Assembly: GCA_964344145.1 (NCBI GenBank)
Contig: CAYFME010000017.1
Span: forward strand, 1-20,108
Origin: JABJOE01 sp964344145
GTDB taxonomy: Bacteria; Patescibacteriota; Patescibacteriia; UBA9934
Length of the DNA stretch: 20,108 bases
Reading direction: 5' to 3'
Shown: positions 18,735-20,108 of the stretch, in pieces
How positions within the stretch are numbered: position 1 is the first letter of the stretch
Layout of the letters: each line of letters begins with the position of its first letter
The notes under the pieces: model-generated
What the model was told of the DNA's origin: nothing
The model's database searches: none
Seen by the model: the letters and a program-made list of their open reading frames with translations, nothing else
Program-made: the position numbers and the translations under genes

Positions 18735-19108
18735 AGCTTTACGTCAACGGTCAGGACATTCGACAGCTTGTTGTTGCTGACGTTGAGCAGGGAGAGCCGA
18801 CGATCGTTGAAACGGAACCGGAGGGATATCTCAAGGTCCTTGCTAGATATCTGGATGATGTGTCAGAGATTTATGCCGTCGTAGGACCAGGATCGGCGAC
18901 CGCTCTTCGATCTATTCTGACGATTTTGCAGACAGTCCATTTTGTTCAAGGAACGCCTCTGTTCGCGATTGAAAAAGAGCCTGATGAAGATGATACGTCA
19001 ACGATCGCGCGAGCACAGGCAGATGCAACGCCGGTTGATACACTCGTCCCTATCTATCAACATAGCCCGCGCATCACGATCTCCCACAAAGATGCATTGG
19101 GCCGCTAA
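18731..19108 (+). CDS. TsaB-like protein, shortened
   Basis: The 125-aa protein contains AVVGPGSATALRSILTIL (49-66) followed by FVQGTPLFAIEK. This matches the core of TsaB, where VGPGSFTGLR and a G-PL--V strand are typical. TsaB is the non-catalytic partner of TsaD in threonylcarbamoyladenosine (t6A) formation at tRNA position 37. It lacks the usual N-terminal DT.......S-ATPase-fold start and most of the C-terminal domain (TsaB is normally about 220-240 aa). It is therefore either a reduced TsaB or a different protein of the same fold. The ATG overlaps the stop of the winged-helix gene (ATGA). Confidence is good for the motif and moderate for function. Confidence 0.6.
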   Translation: MKLYVNGQDIRQLVVADVEQGEPTIVETEPEGYLKVLARYLDDVSEIYAVVGPGSATALRSILTILQTVHFVQGTPLFAIEKEPDEDDTSTIARAQADATPVDTLVPIYQHSPRITISHKDALGR

Positions 19109-19124
19109 TTTCTAAGCCATTTCT

Positions 19125-19805
19125 ATGCCAGATTACATTGATATCCTCGAAGGCGCGTTTGTGAACCTCTGGGCACAAGCGGTTGTCTTCCTTCCGCAGC
19201 TCATTTTCGCCATCATCGTTTTCCTCCTTGGACTCTTGGTAGCGAATTTGCTTCGTTCTGCTGTCGAGCGCGTGGTGCGACTCTTTAAGATCGACGAGCT
19301 CGTGGAGCGACTCGAGGTAAAGGATTTTTTCCGACGCGCTGGCGTGAAGTTAAACGTTGCGGCGTTTTTGGGATGGATCGTGAAATGGTTCATCATCATC
19401 GTTGCCCTGATTGCTGCCGCAGATGCGTTGCAGTGGGATCAGGTGACGGTATTCCTCACAAGCGTGGTTGGATACATTCCGAACGTACTCATCGCTGTGA
19501 TCATCTTGCTCGTTGGTATTATCTTGGCAAACTTCACGCAGGGTGTACTCAAGGCAACGCTTGATGCCGCGAAGATGTCGAGCTCGCAGTTCCTTGCTGG
19601 ACTTTCTCGCTGGGCCATCATTGTCTTCAGCTTTATGGCGGCACTGGTACAGCTCGGTATTGCCGAAGCCTTGATCCAAGTACTGTTTACCGGATTCGTC
19701 GCCATGATCGCGCTTGCCGGTGGATTGGCCTTCGGACTTGGCGGCCGCGACTATGCTTCAAAGATTCTCGATCAGCTATCGAAGGATCTAACTTCGCGAC
19801 GATAA
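19125..19805 (+). CDS. MscS-like membrane protein (conserved TM-helix family)
   Basis: The 226-aa protein has five predicted membrane helices. The first pair shows the PF05552-type repeat: FLPQLIFAIIVFLLGLLVANLLRS followed by an amphipathic VERVVRLFKIDELVERL segment, and again YIPNVLIAVIILLVGIILANFTQ near 115-137. The C-terminal AGGLAFGLGGRDYASKILDQL resembles the glycine-rich pore helix end of mechanosensitive channels of small conductance. The large cytoplasmic beta domain of MscS is missing, which is typical for this small branch. It may gate under membrane tension, but channel activity is inferred. It begins 16 bases after the preceding stop and may belong to the same operon. A terminator follows. 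Confidence 0.82.
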   Translation: MPDYIDILEGAFVNLWAQAVVFLPQLIFAIIVFLLGLLVANLLRSAVERVVRLFKIDELVERLEVKDFFRRAGVKLNVAAFLGWIVKWFIIIVALIAAADALQWDQVTVFLTSVVGYIPNVLIAVIILLVGIILANFTQGVLKATLDAAKMSSSQFLAGLSRWAIIVFSFMAALVQLGIAEALIQVLFTGFVAMIALAGGLAFGLGGRDYASKILDQLSKDLTSRR

Positions 19806-19818
19806 GAGAACAAAAAAC

Positions 19819-19857
19819 AACACAGGTCGCCCACCTCAGTGGGCGGCTTTGTGTTTT
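19819..19857. terminator. Bidirectional terminator between convergent genes
   Basis: GCCCAC (19829-19834) with GTGGGC (19839-19844), loop CTCA, extends outward through AACACAGGTC/GGCTTTGTGTT with a small bulge and ends in TTTT. The stop codon of the minus-strand 47-aa gene overlaps the T-run. Confidence 0.8.
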
Positions 19858-19999
19858 ACGTCAAGCGTTGAATCGCTGTTTGCAGGATCAGTACTGCGAT
19901 GCCGGCTAGGGCATATCCGACTAGGGCGACAAGGAGAAAAGCAGAAGAAATGAGCCCGAGAATGAGCAGAAACATGAAGACGGCTGCCAGTATTTGCAT
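19856..19999 (-). CDS. 47-aa membrane peptide
   Basis: The start is ATG 19999 rather than the in-frame ATG at 20068, because the stretch upstream of 19999 is read in another frame by the preceding gene, whose stop at 20004-20006 lies four bases away. The peptide has one long hydrophobic region, or two helices (MQILAAVFMFLLILGLISSA and FLLVALVGYALAGIAVLIL), and a short polar tail ending in IQRLT. No family is recognised. The tight spacing to the upstream gene suggests co-translation and a real, small membrane protein, possibly a subunit or partner. The terminator is convergent with the MscS-like gene. Confidence 0.55.
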   Translation of the reverse strand: MQILAAVFMFLLILGLISSAFLLVALVGYALAGIAVLILQTAIQRLT

Positions 20000-20003
20000 A
20001 GGT

Positions 20004-20108
20004 TTATGAGGATGGAGCAAACGTCCCCATGAGTTCGGTCGAATCCAGAATATGACTCTCGATCGCATCGAGGACGTCTTGTTTTGAGACGCCCTCTGCG
20101 AGCTCGAG
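20004..20108 (-). CDS. C-terminal end of an unidentified protein (5' end outside window)
   Basis: The frame is open from the window edge to the TAA at 20006-20004 and gives 34 residues, beginning LELAEGVSKQDVLDAIESHI and ending in a FAPSS tail. The residue pattern is that of a normal soluble protein with a terminal helix (a GVSKQDVLDAIE turn-helix). Its stop sits four bases before the ATG of the 47-aa gene. The alternative frame here gives a basic, tryptophan-containing sequence typical of a shadow. Too little is visible to name the product. Confidence 0.55.
   Translation of the reverse strand, partial: LELAEGVSKQDVLDAIESHILDSTELMGTFAPSS

Noticed and set aside
1..20108. CRISPR array, tRNA, rRNA or transposase
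   Set aside because: No regularly spaced repeats, no complete cloverleaf and no transposase or integrase motif were seen on either strand; the only dispersed repeat is the 31-bp pair in queA.

Overview
The window looks like a chromosomal segment of a Patescibacteria (Candidate Phyla Radiation) genome, most likely from the Parcubacteria side (Uhrbacteria- or Magasanikbacteria-like). I infer this from several things. Two secreted proteins share an N-terminal domain that I associate with these lineages. Several proteins are compact or reduced (an 85-aa O6-alkylguanine transferase, a 125-aa TsaB-like protein). The gene set is dense and mixed, with many ATGA overlaps. Many housekeeping genes have a -10 box only 6-11 bases before the start codon and no Shine-Dalgarno sequence. 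The phylum call rests on recall of family distribution, not on a marker-gene tree.

Layout. 1-465 is the 3' end of a sialidase/BNR-type protein. 466-849 carries a strong promoter and a multi-hairpin RNA candidate ending in a terminator. 850-1339 is a two-gene unit of unknown function (100-aa soluble protein, 61-aa membrane protein). 1477-2955 (minus) is an Asp-rich secreted protein with calcium-binding repeats. 2995-6556 (plus) holds queA, xseA, xseB, a small YvlD/holin-like membrane protein and an archaeal-type UMP kinase. 6553-8175 (minus) is a secreted protein with the same N-terminal domain as the 1477-2955 gene, joined to an amidohydrolase-like barrel that lacks expected metal ligands. 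8206-9359 holds two stand-alone winged-helix paralogue units, each with its own promoter, SD and conserved 3' hairpin. 9398-10357 is a tandem pair of membrane-anchored paralogues. 10359-11572 is the rplJ-rplL operon with an L10-type leader and terminator. 11606-14746 is a run of an AniA/NirK-like copper nitrite reductase, an O6-alkylguanine transferase, a CPBP membrane protease, a MazG-like protein and a TrmH/SpoU methyltransferase. 14825-15790 holds two membrane proteins. 15841-18000 (minus) is a PP2C-like/TM/beta-propeller protein, divergent from a winged-helix protein, a TsaB-like protein and an MscS-like membrane protein (18051-19805). The right edge has a 47-aa membrane peptide and the C-terminus of another minus-strand gene.

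The most unusual material is: (i) the two winged-helix units, whose coding sequences have diverged but whose stop-proximal sequence and 3' hairpin are conserved; (ii) queA, interrupted in frame by two copies of a 31-bp palindromic repeat and a third, unrelated perfect palindrome; (iii) the RNA candidate at about 540-740; and (iv) a NirK with Gln in place of the axial Met of the type 1 copper site. The three SD-bearing units (850-1339, 8274-8759, 8892-9290) have GC-rich codon use and conventional promoters, unlike the nearly leaderless host-like genes around them, which suggests they were acquired.
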